From Methylobacterium terricola (GTDB taxonomy: Bacteria; Pseudomonadota; Alphaproteobacteria; Rhizobiales; Beijerinckiaceae), in contig NZ_VDDA01000017.1 in assembly GCF_006151805.1 (NCBI RefSeq), forward strand, positions 62,001 through 126,000: 64,000 nt of DNA, written 5' to 3'. The notes under the pieces are model-generated. The model worked only from the letters and a program-made list of their open reading frames with translations, was not told the origin of the DNA and did not search any database. The position numbers and the translations under genes are program-made. Positions 8,495 through 17,133 of the stretch are shown here, in pieces. The stretch's first letter is position 1, and every line of letters starts with the position of its first letter.

Positions 8495-9355
8495 ATGAAG
8501 CTGTTGCGCTACGGCCCCGCGGGCCAGGAGAAGCCGGGCCTGCTCGACGCCGAGGGCCGCATCCGCGACCTGTCCGGCCATCTCCCGGATCTCGGGCCGG
8601 CCGCCCTCGGCGCCGAGGCGCTCGCGCGCCTGAAGGCGATCGACGCCGGCAGCCTGCCGGTGGTCGAGGGCTCGGCCCGCCTCGGCACGCCGGTGGCGAA
8701 TGTCGGCAAGTTCATCGCCATCGGGCTCAACTTCGCCGATCACGCCGCCGAGTCGAACCTGCCGGTGCCCAAGGAGCCGATCGTCTTCACCAAGGCGATC
8801 ACCTCGCTGTCGGGCCCGAACGACGAGGTGATGCTGCCGAAGGACTCGGTGAAGAGCGACTGGGAGGTCGAGCTCGGCATCGTCATCGGCACGCGCGCGT
8901 CTTACGTCGAGGAGGCGCAGGCGCTCGATCACGTCGCCGGCTACTGCCTCGTCAACGACGTCTCGGAGCGCGAGTACCAGATCGAGCGCGGCGGCACCTG
9001 GGACAAGGGCAAGGGCTGCGACACCTTCGGGCCGGTCGGCCCCTGGCTCGTCACCTCGGACGAGGTCGGCGACCCGCAGAATCTCGACATGTGGCTCGAC
9101 CTCAACGGCCGCCGCATGCAGACCGGCAACACCCGGACGATGATCTTCACCTGCGCGCAGATCGTCTCGTACGTCAGCCGCTTCATGACCCTGATGCCCG
9201 GCGACATCATCACCACCGGCACGCCCCCCGGCGTCGGGATGGGGATGAAGCCCGATCCGGTCTTCCTCAAGGCCGGGGACGTGATGACGCTCGGCATCGA
9301 GAAGCTGGGCGAGCAGCGCCAGGACGTGACCGCCTGGAAGCGCCGGGAGGCGTGA
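8495..9355 (+). CDS. Fumarylacetoacetate hydrolase-family protein (2,4-diketo-3-deoxy-sugar-acid hydrolase / ureidoglycolate lyase-like)
   Basis: Cuts C-C bonds of 2,4-dioxo acids. The ATG at 8495 follows a strong AAGGAGG. The 286 residues contain the FAH fold from about residue 70: GKFIAIGLNFADHAAE, EPIVFTKAITSLSGPND, the metal-binding DWEVELGIVIG, NDVSEREYQ and the C-terminal GDIITTGTPPGVG. The nearest functional classes are 2,4-diketo-3-deoxy-L-fuconate or L-rhamnonate hydrolase and proteins annotated ureidoglycolate lyase. The SDR 4 nt downstream and the sugar-acid-type MFS permease favour a non-phosphorylative deoxy-sugar-acid pathway. The exact substrate is inferred. Confidence 0.85.
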   Translation: MKLLRYGPAGQEKPGLLDAEGRIRDLSGHLPDLGPAALGAEALARLKAIDAGSLPVVEGSARLGTPVANVGKFIAIGLNFADHAAESNLPVPKEPIVFTKAITSLSGPNDEVMLPKDSVKSDWEVELGIVIGTRASYVEEAQALDHVAGYCLVNDVSEREYQIERGGTWDKGKGCDTFGPVGPWLVTSDEVGDPQNLDMWLDLNGRRMQTGNTRTMIFTCAQIVSYVSRFMTLMPGDIITTGTPPGVGMGMKPDPVFLKAGDVMTLGIEKLGEQRQDVTAWKRREA

Positions 9356-9359
9356 GGCG

Positions 9360-10109
9360 ATGACCTATCCCAACCGTTTCGAGGGCCGCACCGCGCTCGT
9401 CACCGGCGGCGCCTCCGGCATCGGCCTTGCCGTCGCCGCGCGCCTCCGGGCCGAGGGCGCGACGGTCGCGCTCTGGGACCTCAACGCGGAGGCCCTGGCG
9501 AAGGCCAAGGGCGAATCCGGCGCCGCCGAGACCCGCGCCCTCGACATCGCGGATGCCGCCGCGGTCGAGAGCGCGATGGGCGAGACCCTGGCGGCCCTCG
9601 GCGGCCGGCTCGACGTGCTCGTGTGCAGCGCCGGCATCACCGGGCCGAACACGAGTTTGCGCGACTACCCCGTCGAGGCCTGGCAGCGGGTGATCGACGT
9701 CAATCTCAACGGCCTGTTCTACTGCAACCGCGCCGCGGTGCCGGCGATGGAGGCGGGCGGCTACGGCCGCATCGTCAACGTCGCGTCCATCGCCGGCAAG
9801 GAGGGCAACCCCAACGCCTCGGCCTACTCGGCCTCCAAGGCCGGGGTGATCGGGCTGACCAAGTCGCTCGGCAAGGAGCTGGCGAAATCGGAGATCCGGG
9901 TCAATTGCATCACCCCGGCGGCGGTCCGCACCGCGATCTTCGACCAGATGACGCAACAGCACATCGACTTCATGCTGTCGAAGATCCCGATCGGCCGCTT
10001 CGGCGCCATCGACGAGGTGGTGTCGCTGATCTGCTTCCTGGCCAGCGAGGAGGCGTCGTTCTCGACCGGTGCAGTGTTCGACGTGTCGGGAGGGCGGGCG
10101 ACGTATTGA
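9360..10109 (+). CDS. SDR-family NAD(P)-dependent oxidoreductase, probable 2-keto-3-deoxy-sugar-acid dehydrogenase
   Basis: A 249-residue classical short-chain dehydrogenase, starting 4 nt after the hydrolase stop. The nucleotide-binding motif TGGASGIG is at about 15-22 with D40 after beta-2 (ALWDLN), which favours NAD+. NVASIAG places the catalytic Ser at 143, and Y156-SAS-K160 completes the active site. In L-rhamnose and L-fucose non-phosphorylative routes an SDR makes the 2,4-diketo acid that an FAH-family hydrolase then cleaves, so these two genes fit consecutive steps. The substrate is inferred from context, not from a signature. Confidence 0.88.
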   Translation: MTYPNRFEGRTALVTGGASGIGLAVAARLRAEGATVALWDLNAEALAKAKGESGAAETRALDIADAAAVESAMGETLAALGGRLDVLVCSAGITGPNTSLRDYPVEAWQRVIDVNLNGLFYCNRAAVPAMEAGGYGRIVNVASIAGKEGNPNASAYSASKAGVIGLTKSLGKELAKSEIRVNCITPAAVRTAIFDQMTQQHIDFMLSKIPIGRFGAIDEVVSLICFLASEEASFSTGAVFDVSGGRATY

Positions 10110-10158
10110 GCGGTCGTGGCGCGAGCCACTCACCCGCTTCATGGTGAAATCGCGGGCC

Positions 10159-10192
10159 ATCCCCCTCTCCCCGCCCGCAGGGAGAGGGGGAT
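10159..10192. repeat. Palindromic intergenic hairpin
   Basis: ATCCCCCTCTCC and GGAGAGGGGGAT form a perfect 12-bp stem around a 10-nt loop, between the SDR and MFS genes. There is no T run after it, so it is more likely an interspersed palindromic element or mRNA stabiliser than an intrinsic terminator. A degenerate similar sequence is near 25043-25070. Confidence 0.7.
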
Positions 10193-10320
10193 GCGCGTCA
10201 TCTTTTGCGCGATCCATACGCCCCCAGCAGGGCCAATCCCTCAGAATATTTGGAAAGACCCCGCATCGTCGCGCGGCCCACCCCATGGCGCGCCCGCCGG
10301 CGATCCATCGGGAGGACCCC

Positions 10321-11655
10321 ATGACCACCGCATCCATGACCGCCGTCGCGGGCGCCGCCGCCCCGCCGAACCAGGACGAGACCCTGCGCCGCCAGGTCCT
10401 CGCCAAGCTCCGGCCGCGCATCGTGCTCTACTGCTTCGTCCTGTTCATCATCAACTACCTCGACCGGGTGAACGTCGGCTTCGCGGCGCTTCACATGAAC
10501 AAGGATCTGGGGCTGTCGGCCACCGCCTACGGGCTCGGCGCCGGCATCTTCTTCCTCGGCTACATCGCCTTCGAGGTGCCGAGCAACATGATCATGCACC
10601 GGGTCGGGCCCCGGCGCTGGATCGCCCGGATCATGGTGAGCTGGGGCCTCGTTTCCGGCGGCATGGCCTTCGTGCAGGGCGAGTGGAGCTTCTACGCCAT
10701 GCGCTTCCTGCTCGGGCTGGCCGAAGCCGGCTTCGTGCCCGGGATCCTGCTCTACCTGACCTACTGGTACCCGGCCCGCGACCGCGCCAAGGCGACCGCC
10801 GGCTTCATGACCGCGACCGTGCTGTCCAGCGTGATCGGCGCGCCGCTCTCGGGCTGGATCCTGTCGGCCAACCCGACCTGGTTCGGGCTGGCCGCCTGGC
10901 AGTGGCTGTTCATCCTCGAGGCGGCGCCCGCGGTGATCCTCGGCGTGGTGACGTTCTTCTACCTCGTCGACCGGCCCGAGGACGGCCGCTGGCTCGACGC
11001 GCAGGAGCGCGCCTGGCTGATCCGCACGCTGGCGGAGGAGAACCGCCAGGTCGAGAGCGTCGGCTCGCACGAGTTCCGCGCCATCTTCCGCGATCACCGG
11101 GTCTGGCTGCTGACCCTGGTCTACATGTTCAACGCGGTCGCGGTGTACGGCGTGGTGCTGTGGCTGCCGCAGATCGTGCGCAGCATCGGCGGCCTGTCCG
11201 ATCTCCAGACCGGCTTCGTCACGGCGATCCCGTTCGTGTTCGCGGCGATCGGCCTCGTGGTGGTGGCGCGCTCCTCCGACCGCACCGGCGAGCGCAAGTA
11301 CCACACCGCCCTCTCGGCGCTGATCGGCGGGCTGTTCCTCGCCGCGAGCGCGGTGGCGCCGACGCCGCTCCTCAGCCTGCTCCTGCTCTGCGCCGCCGCC
11401 TTCGGGGTCTGGGCGCTGCTCGGCGTGTTCTGGGCCCTGCCGACCCAGTTCCTCACCGGGGCCGCCGCCGCCGGCGGGCTCGCGATGATCAACGGGCTCG
11501 CCCAGATCGCCGGATTCGGCGGGCCCTACCTGGTCGGCTGGATTCGCGACGCGACCCAGAGCTTCACCCCGGCCCTCCTGGCGCTCGCCGCCGGTCCGGT
11601 GATCGCCGCCTTCCTGCTGCTGGCCGTGCGGGTACGGCGCGAGCCGGCAGCCTGA
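10321..11655 (+). CDS. MFS transporter, anion:cation symporter (ACS) family
   Basis: A 444-residue, about 12-helix permease. The ATG at 10321 follows GGGAGGACCCC; in-frame sequence upstream has no MFS character. The N-terminus RIVLYCFVLFIINYLDRVNVGFAALHM is the hallmark of the ACS family (phthalate, tartrate, glucarate and other organic-anion carriers), and FFLGYIAFEVPSNMIMHRVG is the typical loop 2-3. It lies downstream of the FAH hydrolase and SDR in the same direction, so it probably imports the sugar acid those enzymes degrade. A hairpin at 10159-10192 separates it from the SDR by a 211-bp gap. Confidence 0.92.
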   Translation: MTTASMTAVAGAAAPPNQDETLRRQVLAKLRPRIVLYCFVLFIINYLDRVNVGFAALHMNKDLGLSATAYGLGAGIFFLGYIAFEVPSNMIMHRVGPRRWIARIMVSWGLVSGGMAFVQGEWSFYAMRFLLGLAEAGFVPGILLYLTYWYPARDRAKATAGFMTATVLSSVIGAPLSGWILSANPTWFGLAAWQWLFILEAAPAVILGVVTFFYLVDRPEDGRWLDAQERAWLIRTLAEENRQVESVGSHEFRAIFRDHRVWLLTLVYMFNAVAVYGVVLWLPQIVRSIGGLSDLQTGFVTAIPFVFAAIGLVVVARSSDRTGERKYHTALSALIGGLFLAASAVAPTPLLSLLLLCAAAFGVWALLGVFWALPTQFLTGAAAAGGLAMINGLAQIAGFGGPYLVGWIRDATQSFTPALLALAAGPVIAAFLLLAVRVRREPAA

Positions 11656-11691
11656 CGGGGGGGCCAACGCGGACGCGACGCTTTCCACCGC

Positions 11692-11726
11692 CATTCCGGG
11701 GCCGTGCAGCGGAACCCGGGATGACG
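11692..11726. repeat. Interspersed palindromic repeat, copy 1
   Basis: CATTCCGGGGCCGTGCAGCG followed by GAACCCGGGATGACG. The outer parts pair as an imperfect inverted repeat, and the core CAGCGGAACCCGGGA recurs at 23431-23466 and, more degenerate, at 38568-38599. All copies are between genes, which is typical of small dispersed palindromes. Confidence 0.7.
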
Positions 11727-11882
11727 TGGAGACGATTCGGCGTGGCGACGTTCCCTCGCGAACCGCCGCCCCTGTCCCGGATCACCTCCGACGTCGTTTC
11801 GGTCGTCCGGGGACGGGATTGTGGCTTGTGACGGATCGTGGGCCCGCGGCATCGCGTCGGCCGATGTCGTGGACCGTGCTCG

Positions 11883-12347
11883 TCATTGGGCAAAATCCCG
11901 CCGCATCAGCGCGTACGTCTTTTCCCGGTACGGAAACCGATCGACCGTTCGCCAGCCGATCCGGGCATAGAGCGCTTCCGCACTGCGCGTGTAGAGCCAC
12001 AGGGTCGGGACGCCGAGGGAGCGGGCTTCCGCCTCCACCGCCGCGACGAGCCGCACGGCATGGCCCCGCCCCCGCGCCGGCGGGGCGACGTAGACGCCGG
12101 CGAGCCACGGGGTCAGGTCGGGACGCGGATCGAGGTCGTGGGCGGCGAGGCTCGCCATGCCGACGGGCTCGTCGTCGGCCAGGAGCACGCAGGTGCGGGG
12201 CATCGGGCCGGGCGCGGGCACGGCCTCCGCCGCCGTCACCTCGGCGAGGGAGCGGCCCTGCCCCTGCAGGAAAGCCTCCCAGCGCCATCGCGCGGTGACG
12301 GGCACGAGGTCGGGCCGCTCAGTGGTGGTGACGAGCGCGAGGGGCAT
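11883..12347 (-). CDS. GNAT-family N-acetyltransferase
   Basis: A 154-residue acetyl-CoA-dependent acetyltransferase of unknown substrate. The acetyl-CoA-binding region reads WLAGVYVAPPARGRGHAVRL at about residues 80-99 (motif A, R/QxxGxG/A), followed by a helix and LWLYTRSAEALYARIGWRTVDRFPYREK, the typical C-terminal part with a Tyr. It is a single-domain gene, convergent with the MFS gene and separated from it by the repeat at 11692. The context does not reveal the substrate. Confidence 0.9.
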   Translation of the reverse strand: MPLALVTTTERPDLVPVTARWRWEAFLQGQGRSLAEVTAAEAVPAPGPMPRTCVLLADDEPVGMASLAAHDLDPRPDLTPWLAGVYVAPPARGRGHAVRLVAAVEAEARSLGVPTLWLYTRSAEALYARIGWRTVDRFPYREKTYALMRRDFAQ

Positions 12348-12419
12348 GCGGCGATTCCCGAGAGACCGTCCCGTCCATCGCCCGGCCTGGGGCGCCGCTC
12401 AAGCCCGGGACGGCTCGCG

Positions 12420-12668
12420 TCAGTGCCAACCCTGGCCGAACCGGCCGGTGGAATGCATCAGCGTGTGCCCGCATTCGAGGCAGAGGTAGCGGGTCTCGAC
12501 GCCGCCGCCGAACGCCTCGACCACAGGGGTCGAGGCCACTACCATCAGGCGGGCATGGGGCCGCTCGTCCCAATGCGCGCGCATCTGCCCGCAGCAGGCC
12601 CGGCAGGCCGCGTCGTCGTCGCTCATCGGCGGCGGCGTGTGGCGGGTTTGGAAGCTCTGCTGCGCCAT
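12420..12668 (-). CDS. Small protein with paired-cysteine zinc-ribbon-like motifs
   Basis: An 82-residue hypothetical protein. It contains CRACCGQM near residue 24 and CLECGHTLMH near the C-terminus, spacing that would suit one zinc ribbon, and is otherwise hydrophilic. ATG 12668 is chosen over an ATG 24 nt upstream; a third ATG (MSDDDAACRAC) is possible. It lies 72 bp downstream of, and in the opposite order to, nothing obviously related, on the same strand as the GNAT gene. No function is recognised. Confidence 0.6.
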   Translation of the reverse strand: MAQQSFQTRHTPPPMSDDDAACRACCGQMRAHWDERPHARLMVVASTPVVEAFGGGVETRYLCLECGHTLMHSTGRFGQGWH

Positions 12669-13031
12669 GGCAAATCGGTCTCGTGACGGCATCGGTCTCG
12701 GGCGCGGGGGCTGACCCGGGCCGATCCCGGGGCGGATGGCCCTCCTGACCCCGTGGGATCAGCAAGAACGGGACCGTACGGAAGCTCCGCCGCCGGTCCG
12801 AACACAGCCAAGCCTATCCGGCCTCGCCGGTCGGATCGAACGATAGCATTGTTGCGGCGGATTGCGGCAAGACTGCGCGGCGGCACGGGGGTCGGCTCTC
12901 GCCGAATGGCGGGCGAGCGGTGGCGACGCCGGCCTGCGGCGGCGGCGCGCAGGAACCGTGACCGGAAGCGCAGGTTGTGTCGATGCCGGACGGGCTTGTC
13001 CGGCACGACACGTCACGGGAGGTCCGCGCGG
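12669..13031. other. Intergenic region upstream of the cytochrome c gene
   Basis: About 360 bp between divergent genes. No convincing ORF, RNA or terminator. A locally A/T-richer patch near 12838-12852 (GATCGAACGATAGCATTGTTG) is the likeliest promoter area for the molybdenum hydroxylase operon, but no clear -35/-10 pair can be assigned. Confidence 0.4.
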
Positions 13032-14387
13032 GTGCAGCGTCGCCGCATCGCCGTCTGGCTCGCAGCGGCGGCACTCGCGTCCGCCGCGGGGTTGGGTCTC
13101 GCAGCCTGGCGGCCCGCGCTCCCGCCCGGCGGTCCCAGCCCGGCCGAGACCGCGCCGGACCTGGTGCGCCAGGGCGCGGTCCTCGCCTCCCTCGGCTACT
13201 GCGCCTCCTGCCACACCGCGGAGGGCGGCCGGCCCTATGCCGGCGGCCGCGGCATCGCCACGCCGTTCGGCACGATCAACGCCACCAACATCACGCCGGA
13301 TCCGGAGACCGGGCTCGGCCACTGGACGCTCGCCGCCTTCACCCGGGCGATGCGCGAGGGCGTCGACCGCGACGGGCGCCACCTCTACCCGGCCTTCCCC
13401 TACACGCATTATGCCGGCCTCTCGGAACCGGACATCGCCGCCCTCTACGCCTTCGTGATGACCCGGGAGCCCGTACGGGCGGAGGCGAAGGCCAACGCCC
13501 TGCCCTTCCCCCTGTCCTGGCGCCCGCTGATCGCCGGCTGGAAGCTCCTGTTCGTCCGGACGCCCACGATTCCGGGCGCGACCGCCCCGGCCGATCCCCG
13601 CCGCGATCCCGAATGGCACCGCGGCGCCTATCTCGCCGAGGCCTTGAGCCATTGCGGCGCCTGCCACACGCCGCGCAACTGGCTCGGCGCCGAGATCCGG
13701 TCCAGGGCCTATGCGGGGGGCGTGGCCGACGGCTGGTGGGCGCCGCCCCTCGACCGCTCCTCGCCCTCGCCTTTGCCCTGGAGCCGGGACGACCTCGCCC
13801 GCTACCTCGCCGACTGGGACCCGCTCCACGGCGGCGCCGCCGGCCCGATGCGCCCGGTGGTCGACGCGCACCGGGCCGTCCCGGCGGGCGAGATCCGGGC
13901 GCTCGCCGCCTACGTGGCGACGCTCTACGGGCCCGGCCCGGACGGCAGCCGCACCGGCCCGGTCGACCGGGCGGTCGCCACCGAGGCTTCCGCGCTGACG
14001 CGGGGAGCGGCGACCTATGCGGGCGCCTGTGCGGTCTGCCATGAGAGCGGCGGCGGCGCGGCGGGCGGCGTGCCCTACACCACGCCCTCGCTCGGCCACC
14101 GCACGACCCTGCGGGCGCCCGATGCACGCAACCTGATCCTCGTGCTGCGCGACGGCATCGCGCCGCGGGACCACGCCCCGGGGCCGATCATGCCGGCCTA
14201 CGGCACCCTGCTGACACAGGCCCAGATGACCGATCTCGCCGCCTACCTGCGTGCCCGCTTCAGCCCGGACGGGCCGTGGCCGACGCTCGACGCGACGGTG
14301 CGCGACGTGATGCGGGACGCACGACCGCGTGATCCGCAGACCCGAGATCCCTCGCCCCGTGCCGCGCGGGCCGGGCCGAGCCCGTGA
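13032..14387 (+). CDS. Triheme cytochrome c subunit of a periplasmic molybdenum hydroxylase
   Basis: A 451-residue membrane-anchored or secreted electron acceptor. The GTG start at 13032 lies 9-10 nt after a GGGAGG and gives an N-terminal signal/anchor (RRRIAVWLAAAALASAAGLGL). Three CxxCH heme sites are visible: CASCH near residue 56, CGACH near 209 and CAVCH near 336; each heme domain has its own later Met candidate. This is the arrangement of the alcohol/aldehyde/nicotinate dehydrogenase cytochrome subunits, which pass electrons to the respiratory chain. It is followed after 13 nt by the [2Fe-2S] subunit and then the molybdopterin subunit, so it is the first gene of a three-gene operon. Confidence 0.93.
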   Translation: MQRRRIAVWLAAAALASAAGLGLAAWRPALPPGGPSPAETAPDLVRQGAVLASLGYCASCHTAEGGRPYAGGRGIATPFGTINATNITPDPETGLGHWTLAAFTRAMREGVDRDGRHLYPAFPYTHYAGLSEPDIAALYAFVMTREPVRAEAKANALPFPLSWRPLIAGWKLLFVRTPTIPGATAPADPRRDPEWHRGAYLAEALSHCGACHTPRNWLGAEIRSRAYAGGVADGWWAPPLDRSSPSPLPWSRDDLARYLADWDPLHGGAAGPMRPVVDAHRAVPAGEIRALAAYVATLYGPGPDGSRTGPVDRAVATEASALTRGAATYAGACAVCHESGGGAAGGVPYTTPSLGHRTTLRAPDARNLILVLRDGIAPRDHAPGPIMPAYGTLLTQAQMTDLAAYLRARFSPDGPWPTLDATVRDVMRDARPRDPQTRDPSPRAARAGPSP

Positions 14388-14400
14388 CGAGGAGCCGCCG

Positions 14401-14892
14401 ATGCCGAACCTGACGGTGAACGGCCGCACGCACGCCGTCGCGGCCGAGCCCGAGACCCCGCTGCTCTACGTGCTCCGCGACGAGCTGGGGCTCAACGGCG
14501 CCAAGTTCGGCTGCGGGCTCGGCCAGTGCGGCGCCTGCACGGTGGAGGTCGAGGGCCGGGCCGTCCTGTCCTGCCTCACCCCGATCGGGGTGCTGGAGGG
14601 CCGGCCCGTCACCACCGTCGAGGGGCTGGGAAGCCCGGAGAATCCGGGCCCGCTCCAGGCCGCCTTCATCGCCGAGAACGCGGCGCAATGCGGCTATTGC
14701 ATCGCCGGCATGGTGATGCGGGCCCACGCCCTGCTGAAGGCCAACCCGCATCCGGACGAGGCCGAGATCCGGGCGGCCCTGCGGCTCAACCTGTGCCGCT
14801 GCGGCACCCACATGCGGATCCTCGCCGCCGTGGCGCGCGCCGCCGGACGCGAAGCCGATCATGGGCCCACCACCACGGGGGCGGCGCGATGA
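14401..14892 (+). CDS. [2Fe-2S] subunit, isoquinoline 1-oxidoreductase / aldehyde dehydrogenase type
   Basis: A 163-residue small subunit of a xanthine-dehydrogenase-family enzyme; it carries two [2Fe-2S] clusters between the molybdenum site and the cytochrome. The N-terminal plant-ferredoxin domain has CGLGQCGACTV and a further Cys at VLSCLTP. The C-terminal [2Fe-2S] helical domain has CGYCIAGM and LCRCGTH. The ATG at 14401 follows GACGAGGAG. The stop overlaps the next start as ATGA. There is no signal peptide; such subunits can be exported with a Tat-signal-bearing partner. Confidence 0.94.
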   Translation: MPNLTVNGRTHAVAAEPETPLLYVLRDELGLNGAKFGCGLGQCGACTVEVEGRAVLSCLTPIGVLEGRPVTTVEGLGSPENPGPLQAAFIAENAAQCGYCIAGMVMRAHALLKANPHPDEAEIRAALRLNLCRCGTHMRILAAVARAAGREADHGPTTTGAAR

Positions 14893-17090
14893 CCGCGTTC
14901 ACCCGCCGCACGCTGCTCGTCGGCGGCGCGCTCCTCGTCGGCATCGGCCCGGAGCGGACCGCGCTTGCCGCCGACTCCCCCAGCAAGTTGCCCGGCAGCC
15001 TGCCCGAGGCGCCGCGGATCGATGCCTGGATCCGCATCGGCGAGGACGGCGCGGTCACGGTGCTGACCGGCAAGGCGGAACTCGGCCAGGGGATCAAGAC
15101 GGCGCTGATCCAGGTCGCGGCGGAGGAGCTCGGGGTCGCCCCGGACTCCGTGCGCCTCGTCACCGCCGATACCGAGCTGACCCCGAACGAGGGCTACACC
15201 GCCGGCAGCCACTCGATGCAGGATTCGGCCACCGCGATCCGGCACGCCGCCGCGGCGGCCCGCGCCCTCCTCACGGAGGCCGCCGGGCGCCGGCTCGCCG
15301 TGGCGCCCGAGACCCTGACCGTGGCGGGCGGCGCGGTCGCCGCCCCCGACGGTCGCCGCCTCGCCTTCGGCGAGATCGCCGCCGAGGTCGCGCTGGATGC
15401 GGACGTGCCGGCCAGCGTGCGGCCGCGCGATCCGGCGACCTACGCGATCGTCGGCCGGCCGCTGCCGCGGGTCGACATTCCCGCCAAGGTCGCGGGCGGC
15501 GCGGCCTATGTCCAGGATATCCGCGCCCCCGGGATGGTCCATGCCCGGATCGTGCGGCCGCCCCGCCCCGGCGCGCGGCTCGTGGATGTCGATGCCGCCG
15601 CCGTGGCCACCCGGCCCGGGGTGGTCCGGATCCACCGCGACGGGAGCTTCCTGGCGGTACTGGCCGAGCGGGAATACGCCGCCGTCACGGCGATGCGGGC
15701 GCTGGCGCAGGTCGCGGTCTGGCAGGGCGGCACCCCGGTGCCGGAGCCCGACGCGCTCTTCACCGACCTCGCCAGTCGAGATGCCACGCGGAGCGTGATC
15801 CACGAGGCGGGGACCGGCGCTCCGGCGCCCGCCGGGCGGCGGCTCACCGCGCAGTACCGCCGCCGCTACCAGATGCACGGCTCGATCGGCCCGTCCTGCG
15901 CCGTCGCCGAGTTCGACGGCGACCGCCTCACCGTGTGGTCGCACGCGCAAGGGATGTTCCCGCTGCGCAAGGCGCTCGCCGAGATGCTGGCCCTGCCCGA
16001 GGACCGGATCCGCTGCATCCATGTCGAGGGGTCGGGCTGCTACGGCCATAACGGCGCCGACGACGCGGCGGGCGACGCCGCCCTGCTGGCGAAGGCCCTC
16101 CCCGGCCGGCCGGTGCGGGTGCAGTATACCCGCGAGCAGGAGCACCTGTGGGAACCCTATGGCGGCGCCATGCTGACCACGGCCTCGGCGGCGCTCGGGC
16201 CGGACGGCCGCATCGCCGACTGGGACTATGCGGTGCGCAGCCCGACCCACCTCACCCGCCCGCCGGGCGCCGGCCAGCTGCTCTCGGCCCGGATGCTCGA
16301 AACGCCCTTCCCAGCGCCGCCGCCGAAGGCCTTGGCCCAGCCCGAGGGCGGCGGCGACCGCAACGCGATTCCGCTCTACCGCCTCCCGCGGGCGCGGGTG
16401 GCGCACGATTTCGTCACCGACATGCCGCTGCGGGTTTCGGCCCTGCGCAGCCTCGGCGCCTACATGAACGTGTTCTCGATCGAGAGCTTCCTGGATGAGC
16501 TCGCCGAGGCCGCGGGCGCCGATCCGGTCGCGTTCCGGTTGCGCCATCTCGACGACCCGCGCGCCCGGGCGGTGATCGAGGCCGCCGCCTCGCGGTTCGG
16601 CTGGGGCACGATCCTGCCGAAGAATCGGGGCGCCGGCTTCGCCTTCGCCCGCTACAAGAACCTGGCCGCCTATTGCGCGCTCGCGGTCGAGGTGGCGCTC
16701 GAGCGCGAGAGCGGCCGGGTCCGGCTGGTGCGGGCGCAAGCCGCGGTCGATGCCGGGGAGGTCGTCAACCCGCACGGGATCCGCGACCAGATCGAGGGCG
16801 GGATCATCCAGGCGATGAGCTGGAGCCTGTTCGAGGCGGTGGGCCACGACGCCGAGGGCCCGACGAGCCGCGACTGGAGCACCTACCCGATCGCCCGATT
16901 CCCCGACGTGCCGGACCGGATCGACGTCCACCTGATCGACCGGCCCGGATCGCCCTTCCTCGGCGCCGGCGAGGTGGCGCAGGGCCCGACCGCCGCGGCG
17001 CTCGCCAACGCGATCCGGCAGGCGGCGGGCGTGCGCCTGCGCGAGTTGCCGATGCGGCCGGAACTGGTGAAGGCCGCGATCGGCGTGTGA
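14889..17090 (+). CDS. Molybdopterin-binding subunit, isoquinoline 1-oxidoreductase beta / aldehyde dehydrogenase type
   Basis: Catalytic subunit of 733 residues, coupled by ATGA to the [2Fe-2S] gene. The N-terminus TRRTLLVGGALLVGIG is a Tat-like twin-arginine signal, so the enzyme should act in the periplasm. Molybdopterin-binding motifs include GKAELGQGIKTALIQVAAEE, GYTAGSHSMQDS and, near the C-terminus, FLGAGEVAQGPTAAALANAI with the likely catalytic Glu. There is no separate FAD subunit; the triheme cytochrome upstream replaces it. Members of this group oxidise aldehydes, isoquinoline or nicotinate; the substrate cannot be fixed from sequence. Confidence 0.93.
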   Translation: MTAFTRRTLLVGGALLVGIGPERTALAADSPSKLPGSLPEAPRIDAWIRIGEDGAVTVLTGKAELGQGIKTALIQVAAEELGVAPDSVRLVTADTELTPNEGYTAGSHSMQDSATAIRHAAAAARALLTEAAGRRLAVAPETLTVAGGAVAAPDGRRLAFGEIAAEVALDADVPASVRPRDPATYAIVGRPLPRVDIPAKVAGGAAYVQDIRAPGMVHARIVRPPRPGARLVDVDAAAVATRPGVVRIHRDGSFLAVLAEREYAAVTAMRALAQVAVWQGGTPVPEPDALFTDLASRDATRSVIHEAGTGAPAPAGRRLTAQYRRRYQMHGSIGPSCAVAEFDGDRLTVWSHAQGMFPLRKALAEMLALPEDRIRCIHVEGSGCYGHNGADDAAGDAALLAKALPGRPVRVQYTREQEHLWEPYGGAMLTTASAALGPDGRIADWDYAVRSPTHLTRPPGAGQLLSARMLETPFPAPPPKALAQPEGGGDRNAIPLYRLPRARVAHDFVTDMPLRVSALRSLGAYMNVFSIESFLDELAEAAGADPVAFRLRHLDDPRARAVIEAAASRFGWGTILPKNRGAGFAFARYKNLAAYCALAVEVALERESGRVRLVRAQAAVDAGEVVNPHGIRDQIEGGIIQAMSWSLFEAVGHDAEGPTSRDWSTYPIARFPDVPDRIDVHLIDRPGSPFLGAGEVAQGPTAAALANAIRQAAGVRLRELPMRPELVKAAIGV

Positions 17091-17094
17091 GAGC

Positions 17095-17133
17095 CAGGCC
17101 GCCGCCTCAGGCCGCCACCTCAGGCCGCCACCT
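17095..17133. repeat. Three 13-bp tandem units spanning the stop codon of the MCP gene
   Basis: Units at 17095-17107, 17108-17120 and 17121-17133; the last two are identical (CAGGCCGCCACCT), the first has one mismatch. The MCP stop (minus strand, 17122-17120) sits at a unit junction, and each junction regenerates a TGA, so the tail of the gene has been copied downstream of its own stop. Confidence 0.9.
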
